Below, in pieces: positions 9,112 to 17,631 of a stretch of DNA of 64,000 bases (position 1 is its first letter; every line of letters begins with the position of its first letter). The position numbers and the translations under genes are program-made. The DNA is from Pseudoxanthomonas sp. CF385 (lineage in GTDB: Bacteria > Pseudomonadota > Gammaproteobacteria > Xanthomonadales > Xanthomonadaceae). Location of the stretch: positions 124,001 through 188,000 of the forward strand of contig NZ_FNKZ01000001.1 in NCBI RefSeq assembly GCF_900104255.1, read 5' to 3'. Below the pieces are notes generated by a model, which saw nothing but the letters and a program-made list of their open reading frames with translations, had not been told where the DNA came from and did no database searches.

Positions 9112-9947
9112 CAGCCCGCCGAACGCACGTAGATCCGCTTCACGCCGTTCTCGCCACCGCGCTCTTCCACGGTGAAGTGGCGCGGATGCGCCTTCAGCAG
9201 GTCGCTGAGCTTCTTGTGGCCGTACAGGCGCGTGTCGAAGTCCGGGCGCACCTTGTTGAGGTAGCTGCCCACGCTGCCGAGGAAAGCCCAGCCCTGGTCG
9301 TCGCTGGCTTCCTCGATGGCCTGGCGGATCAACCGCAGCGGCAGCGATTCATGCCGGCCGGCGTCCGCGGCGGGTGCTGCAGTGGGCTCGGCCTGCGCCG
9401 CCGGTTTCTTGGCGGCGGGCTTGGCGGCCTTCTTCGCCGGCTTCGGCGCCGGCGGCAACGACGGTTGTGCGGCGACTTCGCTGCGCAGCACTTCCACGTA
9501 GATGAACTTGTCGCAGGCCTGCACGAAGGCATCCGGCGTCTTGCGCTCGCCGAAGCCGTACACAGTGAGGCCTTCTTCGCGCAGGCGCTGGGCCAGGCGG
9601 GTGAAGTCGCTGTCACTGGAGACCAGGCACACGCCATCGAAGCGCCGCGTGTACATCAGGTCCATCGCATCGATGATCAGCGAGCTGTCGGTGGCGTTCT
9701 TGCCGCTGGTGTAGGCGAACTGCTGCACGGGATTGATCGAATGCTTCAGCAGCGCCTGCTTCCACTGGGTCATCCGCGTGCTGGTGAAGTCGCCGTAGAT
9801 CCGCTTCACGCTGGCCACGCCGTACTTGGCCACTTCCTCCAGCAGGCCGCCGATCACCGCGGGCTGGGCGTTGTCGGCATCGATCAGCACCGCCAGGCGC
9901 GGTTGTTCGTCGTCGTACTCGGGCTTGGCGACCGGGCGGGATTTCAT
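9111..9947 (-). CDS. NYN domain protein with C-terminal OST-HTH/LOTUS domain
   Basis: A 278-residue protein. The N-terminal NYN (PIN-like) nuclease domain (about 15-150) keeps its acidic residues: LIDADNA, the Asp of TDSSLIIDAMDLMY, and SSDSDFTRLAQRL. A linker rich in Lys, Pro and Ala follows (about 165-200). The C-terminal 70 residues fit an OST-HTH/LOTUS winged helix (SLPLRLIRQAIEEA, YGHKKLSDLLKA). Such proteins are thought to bind and cut RNA, but bacterial members are little characterised. The ATG at 9947 is chosen over a longer form at 9989 because the family begins just before the PRLAVLIDADNA strand. It overlaps the DUF938 gene downstream. Confidence 0.88.
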   Translation of the reverse strand: MKSRPVAKPEYDDEQPRLAVLIDADNAQPAVIGGLLEEVAKYGVASVKRIYGDFTSTRMTQWKQALLKHSINPVQQFAYTSGKNATDSSLIIDAMDLMYTRRFDGVCLVSSDSDFTRLAQRLREEGLTVYGFGERKTPDAFVQACDKFIYVEVLRSEVAAQPSLPPAPKPAKKAAKPAAKKPAAQAEPTAAPAADAGRHESLPLRLIRQAIEEASDDQGWAFLGSVGSYLNKVRPDFDTRLYGHKKLSDLLKAHPRHFTVEERGGENGVKRIYVRSAG

Positions 9948-10071
9948 GCGCGCCGACTCCTGCGGGGAATGGTCCGCATTGTGCACCACGTCACCGGGCC
10001 ATGACCGGCGTCACTTGACGCTGCGCGGCACGCCGACGACAGTCCGGTGCTTCCTCCGGCCGGACATGCGC

Positions 10072-11700
10072 ATGCAGCGACGCGACTTCCTGACCCTCGG
10101 CGGCCTGGCGTTTGCCGGCCTGGCGCTGCCGGGCACCCGCGTGATCGCCGCCGAGGCCCTGCTCGAACCGGGCGACGTGGCGAAGAAGAAGCGCCTGGCC
10201 GAAGCCGCGCTGTCGGCCGCCACCGCGGCGGGCGCGAGCTACTGCGACGTGCGCGTCGGCCGCTACCTGCGGCAGTCGCTGATCACCCGCGAGGACAAGG
10301 TACAGAACGTGGTCAACACCGAATCCTCCGGCGTCGGCGTACGCGTGATCGCGCAGGGCGCATGGGGATTCGCGGCGACGAACGACCAGACCCCCGACGG
10401 CGTCGCCGCCGCCGCGCGCCAGGCCGTGGCGATCGCCCGCGCCAATGCGCGCATCCAGGGCAAGCCCGTGCAGCTGGCGCCCCTGCAGGGCGCCGGCGAG
10501 GTGGCCTGGCGCACGCCGATCGTGAAGAACGCGATGGCGGTGCCGGTGAAGGAGAAGGTCGGCCTGCTGCTCGACGCCAACGCCACCGCGCTGGCCGCGG
10601 GCGCCAGCTTCGCCGCCTCGCGCATGTTCGTGATCAACGAACAGAAGTACTTCGCCAGCACCGATGGCTCCTTCATCGACCAGGACGTGCACCGCATCTG
10701 GGTGCCTTTCACGGTGACCGTGGTGGACAAGGCCACCGGCAAGTTCAAGACGCGCGACGGCCTGTCCGCCCCGATGGGCATGGGCTACGAGTACCTGGAT
10801 GCCGACGCGGCCGACAAGTTCGCCCTGCCCGGCGGCGTGGTCGCCTACGGCGCCTCGTACGACCTGCGCGAGGACATCGTCGCGGCCGCGAAGCAGGCGC
10901 GCGCCAAGCTGACCGCGCCCTCGGTGAAACCGGGCAAGTACGATCTGGTGCTGGACCCGTCCAACCTGTTCCTGACCATCCACGAGAACGTCGGCCACCC
11001 GCTGGAGCTGGACCGCGTGCTCGGCTACGAGGCCAACTACGCCGGCACCAGCTTCGCCACCCTGGACAAGCGCGAGCAGCGCTTCCAGTGGGGCAGCCCG
11101 ATCGTCAACTTCACCGCCGACAAGACCGAGCCGCGCAGCCTGGGCGCGGTGGGCTTCGACGACGAGGGCGTGAAGACGCGGCGCTGGGACCTGGTGAAGG
11201 ACGGCGTGCTGGTGAACTACCAGGCGACCCGCGACGAGGTGCACATCCTCGGCGAGGACGCCTCGCACGGCTGCAGCTACGCCGATTCGTGGAGCAGCGT
11301 GCAGTTCCAGCGCATGGCCAATGTGTCGCTGGCGCCCGGCAAGGCGCCGCTGACGGTGGCGGAGATGGTGAAGGATGTCGAGAACGGCCTCTACATCCAC
11401 GGCCGCGGCTCGTACTCCATCGACCAGCAGCGCTACAACGCGCAGTTCGGCGGGCAGCTGTACTTCGAGATCAAGAACGGCCAGGTCACCCGGCAGGTCG
11501 AGGATGCGGCCTACCAGATCCGTACGCCGGAATTCTGGAACGCCTGCGCGGCCATCTGCGATGCGCGCGACTTCCGTCTCGGCGGATCGTTCTTCGACGG
11601 CAAGGGGCAACCCAGCCAGGTGTCGGCGGTGTCGCACGGTTCGGCCACCACGCGGTTCAACGGCATCAACATCATCAACACCGCGCGCAGCCTGGGCTGA
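10072..11700 (+). CDS. TldD-family metallopeptidase with Tat signal, copy 1
   Basis: A 542-residue TldD/PmbA-family protein. TldD-TldE is a zinc protease that trims unfolded or microcin-type peptides. This copy starts with a twin-arginine motif (QRRDFLTL) and a hydrophobic stretch ending in VIAAEA, so it should be exported folded by Tat and perhaps lipid-free. The metal motif TIHENVGHPLELD is near residue 304, and a conserved Cys lies in FWNACAAICD near the C-terminus. The ATG at 10072 is used by analogy with the next gene; another ATG lies two codons upstream at 10066. It is closely similar along its whole length to the next gene, indicating a tandem duplication. Confidence 0.9.
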   Translation: MQRRDFLTLGGLAFAGLALPGTRVIAAEALLEPGDVAKKKRLAEAALSAATAAGASYCDVRVGRYLRQSLITREDKVQNVVNTESSGVGVRVIAQGAWGFAATNDQTPDGVAAAARQAVAIARANARIQGKPVQLAPLQGAGEVAWRTPIVKNAMAVPVKEKVGLLLDANATALAAGASFAASRMFVINEQKYFASTDGSFIDQDVHRIWVPFTVTVVDKATGKFKTRDGLSAPMGMGYEYLDADAADKFALPGGVVAYGASYDLREDIVAAAKQARAKLTAPSVKPGKYDLVLDPSNLFLTIHENVGHPLELDRVLGYEANYAGTSFATLDKREQRFQWGSPIVNFTADKTEPRSLGAVGFDDEGVKTRRWDLVKDGVLVNYQATRDEVHILGEDASHGCSYADSWSSVQFQRMANVSLAPGKAPLTVAEMVKDVENGLYIHGRGSYSIDQQRYNAQFGGQLYFEIKNGQVTRQVEDAAYQIRTPEFWNACAAICDARDFRLGGSFFDGKGQPSQVSAVSHGSATTRFNGINIINTARSLG

Positions 11701-11872
11701 TCCGGGTCCGGTGGCGTTTTCCGGCAACGGACCACGCCACCCATGCCGAAAGTCATTTGACGCTGTCTCCACGCGGGCGCAAGAATCCGGGACGACCTGC
11801 GCGGCGGTGAAGACGCGGGCCGGAATGCTTCCGTCGCAGTGCCCCGCCTGCCCTCCGGCAGGCCCAACCGGT

Positions 11873-11876
11873 GGAG
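11873..11876 (+). promoter_or_regulatory. ribosome binding site that fixes a TTG start
   Basis: GGAG lies 7 bases before TTG at 11884. No ATG gives a proper Tat signal in this frame; a GTG at 11839 would put 15 extra residues before the twin arginines. Confidence 0.7.
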
Positions 11877-11883
11877 AATTGCC

Positions 11884-13518
11884 TTGCAACGTCGTGACTT
11901 CCTGGCCATGACCGGCCTCAGCCTGGGCGGCCTGATGGTGCCGTCCTTCCTCGGCAAGGCGATCGCCGCCGAGCAACTCCAGTCCACCCTCGACGTCGCC
12001 TTCAAGAAGCGCCTCGCCGATGCCGCGCTCGCTGCGGCCAAGCAGGCCGGCGCGACGTACTGCGACGTGCGCATCGGCCGCTACCTGCGCCAGTTCGTGA
12101 TCACCCGCGAGGACAAGGTGCAGAACGTGGTGAACACCGAGTCCACCGGTGCCGGCATCCGCGTGATCGCCAACGGCGCCTGGGGCTTCGCGGCCACCAA
12201 CACGTTGACCGCCGACGGCGTCGCCGCCGCCGCGCGCCAGGCCGCCGCGATCGCCAAGGCCAACAGCAAGACCCAGACCGCGCCGGTGCAGCTGGCCAAG
12301 GCGCCGGGCTTCGGTGAAGTGTCCTGGAAGACGCCGATCAAGAAGAACGCCATGGACGTGCCGATCAAGGACAAGGTCGACCTGCTGCTGGGCGTCAACG
12401 CCGCGGCGATCAATGCCGGCGCCGACTTCGTCAACTCGATGATGTTCCTGGTCAACGAGCAGAAGTACTTCGCCAGCACCGACGGCTCCTTCATCGACCA
12501 GGACGTGCACCGCATCTGGGTGCCGATGACGGTCACCGCCATCGACAAGGCCAGCGGCAAGTTCCGCACCCGCGACGGACTGTCTGCGCCAATGGGCCTG
12601 GGCTACGAGTACCTGGACGGCGACGCCGCGCAGAAGTTCACCTCGCCCAACGGCGTGATCAACTACGGCCTGTCCTACGACATGAAGGAAGACGCCATCG
12701 CCGCGGCCAAGCAGGCGCGCGCGAAGTTGACTGCGCCCTCGGTGAAGCCGGGCAAGTACGACCTGGTGCTGGATCCCTCGCACACCTGGCTGACCATCCA
12801 CGAATCGGTCGGCCATCCGCTGGAGCTGGACCGCGTGCTCGGCTACGAAGCCAACTACGCCGGCACCAGCTTCGCCACGCTGGACAAGCGCGAGCAGCGC
12901 TTCCAGTACGGCAGCGAGCTGGTGAACCTGTTCGCCGACAAGACCCAGCCCGGTAGCCTGGGCGCGGTCGGCTACGACGATGAAGGCGTGAAGACCAAGC
13001 GCTGGGACCTGGTGAGCGCCGGCAAGCTGGTGGACTACCAGACCATCCGCGACCAGGCCCACATCCTGGGCAAGACCGAATCCGACGGCTGCTGCTACGC
13101 CGACTCGTGGAGCAGCGTGCAGTTCCAGCGCATGGCCAACGTCTCGCTGGCCGCCGGCAAGACCAAGCTGTCCGTGGCCGACATGGTCAAGAACGTCGAG
13201 AACGGTATCTACATCATCGGCGACGGCTCGTTCTCGATCGACCAGCAGCGCTACAACGCGCAGTTCGGCGGTCAGCTCTTCTACGAGATCAAGAACGGCA
13301 AGATCACCCAGCAGATCGAGGACGTGGCCTACCAGATCCGCACGCCGGAATTCTGGAACGCCTGCACCGCCGTCTGCGACGAGAGCGACTACCGCCTCGG
13401 CGGCTCGTTCTTCGACGGCAAGGGCCAGCCCGGCCAGGTGTCCGCGGTCTCGCACGGATCGTCCACCGCGCGCTTCAACGGCATCAACGTCATCAACACC
13501 GCCCGCTCGCTCGGCTGA
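11884..13518 (+). CDS. TldD-family metallopeptidase with Tat signal, copy 2
   Basis: A 544-residue paralogue of the gene before it. Starting at TTG, the product opens with QRRDFLAMTGLSLGG and a hydrophobic segment ending in AIAAEQ, a Tat signal like that of copy 1. The metal-binding motif TIHESVGHPLELD lies near residue 306, and YCDVRIGRYLR, YFASTDGSFIDQDVHR and CTAVCDESDYRLGG are shared with copy 1. Both copies keep the catalytic motif, so neither looks inactive. The TldE-like partner starts 23 bases downstream. About 180 bases separate the copies. Confidence 0.9.
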   Translation: MQRRDFLAMTGLSLGGLMVPSFLGKAIAAEQLQSTLDVAFKKRLADAALAAAKQAGATYCDVRIGRYLRQFVITREDKVQNVVNTESTGAGIRVIANGAWGFAATNTLTADGVAAAARQAAAIAKANSKTQTAPVQLAKAPGFGEVSWKTPIKKNAMDVPIKDKVDLLLGVNAAAINAGADFVNSMMFLVNEQKYFASTDGSFIDQDVHRIWVPMTVTAIDKASGKFRTRDGLSAPMGLGYEYLDGDAAQKFTSPNGVINYGLSYDMKEDAIAAAKQARAKLTAPSVKPGKYDLVLDPSHTWLTIHESVGHPLELDRVLGYEANYAGTSFATLDKREQRFQYGSELVNLFADKTQPGSLGAVGYDDEGVKTKRWDLVSAGKLVDYQTIRDQAHILGKTESDGCCYADSWSSVQFQRMANVSLAAGKTKLSVADMVKNVENGIYIIGDGSFSIDQQRYNAQFGGQLFYEIKNGKITQQIEDVAYQIRTPEFWNACTAVCDESDYRLGGSFFDGKGQPGQVSAVSHGSSTARFNGINVINTARSLG

Positions 13519-13541
13519 TCGGCGCAAGGAGACCCTAGAAC

Positions 13542-14876
13542 ATGAGCATCCTCACCGAAGCGCAGGCCAAGGCCATCCTGGACAAGGTCATCGCGCTCTC
13601 CACCGCCGACGAGTGCACCGCGTCCCTCACCGGTTCCGTCGACGGCAACATCCGCTTCGCCCTGAACAACGTCTCCACCAGCGGCATCGTCAGCAACACC
13701 GACCTGGGCGTGCAGGTGGCGTTCGGCAAGCGCGTGGGCATCGCGACGATCAACGAGTTCGACGACGCCGCGCTGGAACGCGTGGTCCGCCGCGCCGAAG
13801 ACCTCGCCCGCCTGGCCCCGGAGAATCCCGAGTTCATGCCGGCCGTCGAGAAGCAGACCTACAAGGCCAGCGCCACCTTCAGCGAATCCACCGCCGCCAT
13901 CACACCGGAGTTCCGCGCCCAGGTCGCCGCCGATTCGATCGGCCCCTGCAAGGCGGAGAAGCTGATCGCCGCGGGCTTCCTGGAAGACGGGCAGAGCTTC
14001 GTCGCCTTCGCCAACAGCAAGGGCAACTTCGGCTACCAGCGCGCGACCGGCTTCAACTACACCTGCACGGTACGCACCGAAGACGGCCGCGGTTCCGGCT
14101 GGGTCGGCCGCAACCTCGGCAACGCCAGCGACTTCAAGGCCGGCAGCGACATCCGCACGGCGATGCGCAAGGCCAGCGAATCGGCTGAAGCCAAGGCGCT
14201 GGAGCCGGGCAAGTACACGGTCATCCTGGAGCCGGCCGCGGCCGCGGGCCTGATCTCCTTCATGATGAACTTCTTCGACGCGCGCCAGGCCGATGAGGGC
14301 CGCAGCTTCCTGTCCAAGAAGGGCGGCGGCAACAAGCTGGGCGAGCAGGTCTACGACCCGCGCGTGAACATCAGCGCCGACCCGTGGCACCCCGGTGCGG
14401 AAGTGATGCCGTGGGACGGCGAAGGCCTGCCGCGCGAGAAGATGGCCATCGTCGAGAACGGCAAGGTGGCCAACCTGGAGTACTCGCGCTTCTGGGCGCA
14501 GAAGCAGGGCAAGCGCGCGATCGGTTCGCCCGGCAACCTGCTGGTGGCCGGTGGCACGAAGTCCACGGCCGAACTGGTCGCCGGCACCCAGAAGGGCATC
14601 CTGGTCACGCGCACCTGGTACATCCGCATGGTCGACCCGCAGACCGTGCTGCTGACCGGCCTGACCCGCGACGGCACGTTCTACATCGAGAACGGGCAGA
14701 TCAAGCACCCGGTGAAGAACTTCCGCTTCAACGAATCGCCGGTGATCATGCTCAACAACATCGAGGAACTGGGCAAGCCGGTGCGCGTGGCCGGCGACGA
14801 GTCCAGCTTCGTGATGATGATCCCGCCGATGAAGCTGCGCGACTTCACCTTCACCTCGCTGTCCGATGCCGTCTAA
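13542..14876 (+). CDS. TldE/PmbA-family partner protein
   Basis: A 444-residue member of the TldD/PmbA family, shorter than the two TldD copies and without their HExxxH motif, as expected of TldE (PmbA). In E. coli the inactive TldE subunit pairs with TldD to close the proteolytic chamber. The start is clear: AAGGAGACC precedes the ATG. No signal peptide can be seen (MSILTEAQAKAILDKV), although both adjacent TldD proteins have Tat signals. Co-export with a folded TldD is one way to resolve this, but that is inference. Confidence 0.88.
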   Translation: MSILTEAQAKAILDKVIALSTADECTASLTGSVDGNIRFALNNVSTSGIVSNTDLGVQVAFGKRVGIATINEFDDAALERVVRRAEDLARLAPENPEFMPAVEKQTYKASATFSESTAAITPEFRAQVAADSIGPCKAEKLIAAGFLEDGQSFVAFANSKGNFGYQRATGFNYTCTVRTEDGRGSGWVGRNLGNASDFKAGSDIRTAMRKASESAEAKALEPGKYTVILEPAAAAGLISFMMNFFDARQADEGRSFLSKKGGGNKLGEQVYDPRVNISADPWHPGAEVMPWDGEGLPREKMAIVENGKVANLEYSRFWAQKQGKRAIGSPGNLLVAGGTKSTAELVAGTQKGILVTRTWYIRMVDPQTVLLTGLTRDGTFYIENGQIKHPVKNFRFNESPVIMLNNIEELGKPVRVAGDESSFVMMIPPMKLRDFTFTSLSDAV

Positions 14877-14923
14877 GCGCGCCTGAGGATCCGCCCTCCC
14901 GCACGCCGGGAGGGCACCCCCCC

Positions 14924-15634
14924 ATGAACCTCACGCGCGCGCAGTTCCTCCGCCTGATGACCGGCGGCCTGGCTGGCGCCCTGCTGGCCGGGCCCGTGCG
15001 CGGCGCACGCGCTGCCGGCGCCTACGACTTCTGGTTCACCCGCCTGAAGTACGACTCCGGCGACTGGGACGTGGACGCGCGGATGCCGTCCAACCTCATC
15101 ACCTCGCTGATCGATTACACCAGCCTGCGCGTGGACCCGAAGGAGCACGTGCTCGCGTTGTCCGACCCGCGCATGCTCGCCGCGCCGTTCTGCTACCTGG
15201 CCGGGCACAAGCTGGTCGAGTTCAACCCGGTGGAACGGCGGCATTTCGAGCGCTACGTGCGCAACGGCGGCTTCGTGTTCGTCGACGACTGCAACCACGA
15301 CATCGACGGCCTGTTCGCCAAGTCGTTCGAGGCGCAGATGGCGTCGATCTTCGGCGCGAAGGCGATGAAGCGGCTGCCGAACACGCACGCCGTCTACTCT
15401 TCGTTCTTCAAGTTCGACGGCCCGCCGGCCACCAGCTTCGAACTCAACGGCTGGGGCGACGACCTGGTGCACGAGTACCTGCAGGGCATCGAGATCAACG
15501 GCCGCCTCGGCGTGCTCTACAGCAACAAGGACTACGGTTGCGAGTGGGACTACGACTGGCGCAACAAGCGCTTCCTGGCCGAGGACAACACCAAGTTCGC
15601 GGTCAATCTCGTGATCTACGCGCTGACGACATGA
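14924..15634 (+). CDS. DUF4159 domain protein, exported
   Basis: A 236-residue protein dominated by a DUF4159 domain, a fold related to glutamine-amidotransferase-like domains and often seen near MoxR/DUF58 genes. The N-terminus (NLTRAQFLRLMTGGLAGALL, cleavage near ARA) is signal-like but has only one arginine of a Tat motif. Typical segments are FWFTRLKYDSGDWD near residue 35 and GGFVFVDDCNHD near residue 120. It lies 47 bases after the TldE gene and 100 bases before moxR, separated from it by a REP pair. Confidence 0.82.
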   Translation: MNLTRAQFLRLMTGGLAGALLAGPVRGARAAGAYDFWFTRLKYDSGDWDVDARMPSNLITSLIDYTSLRVDPKEHVLALSDPRMLAAPFCYLAGHKLVEFNPVERRHFERYVRNGGFVFVDDCNHDIDGLFAKSFEAQMASIFGAKAMKRLPNTHAVYSSFFKFDGPPATSFELNGWGDDLVHEYLQGIEINGRLGVLYSNKDYGCEWDYDWRNKRFLAEDNTKFAVNLVIYALTT

Positions 15635-15646
15635 TGCCCCTTCCCC

Positions 15647-15716
15647 GTAGAGCGGAGCGTGCTCCGCCGATCCCCGCGACACGAACAGAACAGCAGCGGA
15701 GCACGCTCCGCTCTAC
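15647..15716. repeat. REP pair, GTAG-headed family A
   Basis: GTAG plus the hairpin AGCGGAGC-GT-GCTCCGC (15647-15667) faces its inverted copy (15696-15716, ending CTCTAC). Each unit folds into a hairpin and the two can pair with each other. The GTAG head followed by a palindrome resembles the SMAG REPs of Stenotrophomonas maltophilia. It lies between the DUF4159 and moxR genes. Confidence 0.85.
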
Positions 15717-15734
15717 GACCTCCATGGAACCCGC

Positions 15735-16727
15735 ATGAACGCCATCACCGAATCCGACCTCCAGCACCAGCTCGCCAAGCTCGGCGAACTCCGTGCCGCC
15801 ATAGGCCAGGCCATCGTCGGCCAGCAGGACGTGGTCGAGCAGTTGCTGATCGGCTTGTTGGCCGGCGGCCACTGCCTGCTCGAAGGCGTGCCCGGGCTCG
15901 GCAAGACGCTGCTGGTGCGTTCGCTGGGCCAGGCGCTGCACCTGCAGTTCCGCCGCGTGCAGTTCACGCCGGACCTGATGCCCAGCGACATCCTCGGTAC
16001 CGAGCTGCTGGAAGAGGACCACGGCACCGGGCATCGCCATTTCCGTTTCCAGCCCGGTCCGATCTTCACGAACCTGTTGCTGGCCGACGAGCTCAACCGC
16101 ACGCCACCGAAGACCCAGGCCGCGCTGCTGGAAGCCATGCAGGAACGCACCGTCAGCTATGCCGGCACCACGCATGCGCTGCCTTCGCCGTTCTTCGTGC
16201 TGGCCACGCAGAACCCGCTGGAGCAGGCCGGTACCTATCCGTTGCCGGAAGCGCAGCTGGATCGCTTCCTGCTGCACATCCGGGTCGACTATCCGACCGA
16301 GCAGGAAGAGCACGACATCCTGGCCCAGACCACCGGCCGTGCCGGCGGCGACGTGCCGCGGGTGATGGAAGGCGAGTCCGTGCTGGTGCTGCAACGGTAC
16401 GTGCGCGACGTGCATGTCAGCGACGACCTGCTGCGCTGGATCACCCGACTGGTGCGCGCGAGCCGGCCCGGCGACGGCGTGCCCGAGGAGATCCGGAAGT
16501 ACGTGCGCTGGGGCGCGGGACCGCGCGCCGGCCAGTCGCTGGTGCTGGCCGCGAAGGCGCGTGCGCTGCTGCACGGTCGCCTGGCGGCGACGCGCGAGGA
16601 CATCCTCGCCCTGGCCAAGCCGGTGATGCGCCATCGCCTGTTGCTGTCCTTCGCCGCCGAAGCCGAGCAGGTCAGCGCGGACGACGTGATCGCCGCGCTG
16701 CTGCGCGGCGTGCCGCTCACCAGCTGA
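15735..16727 (+). CDS. MoxR-family AAA+ ATPase
   Basis: A 330-residue MoxR ATPase. Walker A GVPGLGKT is at residues 51-58; the Walker B region LLLADELNRTPPKTQ is near 115-130, followed by LLEAMQE. MoxR proteins are chaperone-like ATPases that activate partner complexes, usually with the von Willebrand A proteins encoded beside them, as here. The DUF58 gene begins 13 bases after the stop. A REP pair just upstream may mark the start of a separate transcript or dampen read-through from the TldD/TldE genes. Confidence 0.93.
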   Translation: MNAITESDLQHQLAKLGELRAAIGQAIVGQQDVVEQLLIGLLAGGHCLLEGVPGLGKTLLVRSLGQALHLQFRRVQFTPDLMPSDILGTELLEEDHGTGHRHFRFQPGPIFTNLLLADELNRTPPKTQAALLEAMQERTVSYAGTTHALPSPFFVLATQNPLEQAGTYPLPEAQLDRFLLHIRVDYPTEQEEHDILAQTTGRAGGDVPRVMEGESVLVLQRYVRDVHVSDDLLRWITRLVRASRPGDGVPEEIRKYVRWGAGPRAGQSLVLAAKARALLHGRLAATREDILALAKPVMRHRLLLSFAAEAEQVSADDVIAALLRGVPLTS

Positions 16728-16740
16728 GCCCGCCCTGCCG

Positions 16741-17631
16741 ATGGCGCACGACCTGATCCCCGCCGATGTCCGCAGCCGGTTGAAGGACCTGCGGCTGACC
16801 GCGCGCCGCGCGATCGGCGCGCAGGGGATCGGCGTGCACCACAGCCGCAGCCGCGGCGCGGGGCTGGAGTTCGCCCAGTACCGCGCCTATGAGCCCGGCG
16901 ACGAGCTGCGCCAGATCGACTGGAAGCTGTATGCCCGCTCGGATCGTTTCTTCGTGCGCGAAGCCGAACGCGAAAGCCCGCTGACGGTGTGGATCGTGCT
17001 AGACGCGACCGCCTCGATGGCGCAGCGCGATGGCGTGCGCGGCACACGTTTCGACGCTGCGCGCAGCCTGGCGGCCTGCGTCGCCGAGCTTGCGCTTCGC
17101 CAGGGCGATCGCTTCGGCCTGCTGGTGCTGCACGGCGAGGGCGTACGGCTGGTGGCGCCGGGCAATGGCGCGCGCCAGCGCGACCAGCTGCTGCTGGCAC
17201 TGCATGGTCTGCGCGCCGATGGCGCGTTCCCCGTACAGGACCGGCTGGGTCCGGTGTTCGAACGGATCGGTGCCGGCGACCTGGTGCTGGTGCTGAGCGA
17301 CTGGTTCGACGACGCGATGCCGGCGCTGGCCGAACGCCTGGCATCCGCACGGCGCGAGGTACTCGCGATCCAGCTGCTGACGGCGGAGGAACGCGACTTC
17401 TCCTACACCGGCGGCCACCGCTTCCGCGATCCCGAAACCGGCGAGGAGCTGCTGGGCGATGCGGCGGCCCTGCGCGCGGACTACCTGCGCCGCTTCGCTG
17501 ATGCGCTGCGCATGTTGGATGCGCGCCTGGACGCCGCCGGCATCCGCCACGCGCGCCACTACACCGACCAACCGCTGGACCTGCCGCTGCGCCGGCTGTT
17601 CGGCGCGCGCGACGCGGCGGAGTACGCATGA
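16741..17631 (+). CDS. DUF58 / von Willebrand A domain protein
   Basis: A 296-residue DUF58 protein. The family core FAQYRAYEPGDELRQIDWKLYARSDRFFVRE lies at about residues 42-75 (shown here only as its key elements, GDELRQIDWK). A vWA-like strand follows with a variant MIDAS motif, VLDATASM (D-x-T-x-S), near residue 87. No membrane segment is apparent. It is expected to be the MoxR partner. Its stop overlaps the next start by ATGA. Confidence 0.9.
   Translation: MAHDLIPADVRSRLKDLRLTARRAIGAQGIGVHHSRSRGAGLEFAQYRAYEPGDELRQIDWKLYARSDRFFVREAERESPLTVWIVLDATASMAQRDGVRGTRFDAARSLAACVAELALRQGDRFGLLVLHGEGVRLVAPGNGARQRDQLLLALHGLRADGAFPVQDRLGPVFERIGAGDLVLVLSDWFDDAMPALAERLASARREVLAIQLLTAEERDFSYTGGHRFRDPETGEELLGDAAALRADYLRRFADALRMLDARLDAAGIRHARHYTDQPLDLPLRRLFGARDAAEYA

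Noticed and set aside
9991..13527. 1178-codon open frame on the - strand across both TldD genes
   Set aside because: The same composition bias, and it contains two similar halves only because it mirrors the duplicated TldD genes.
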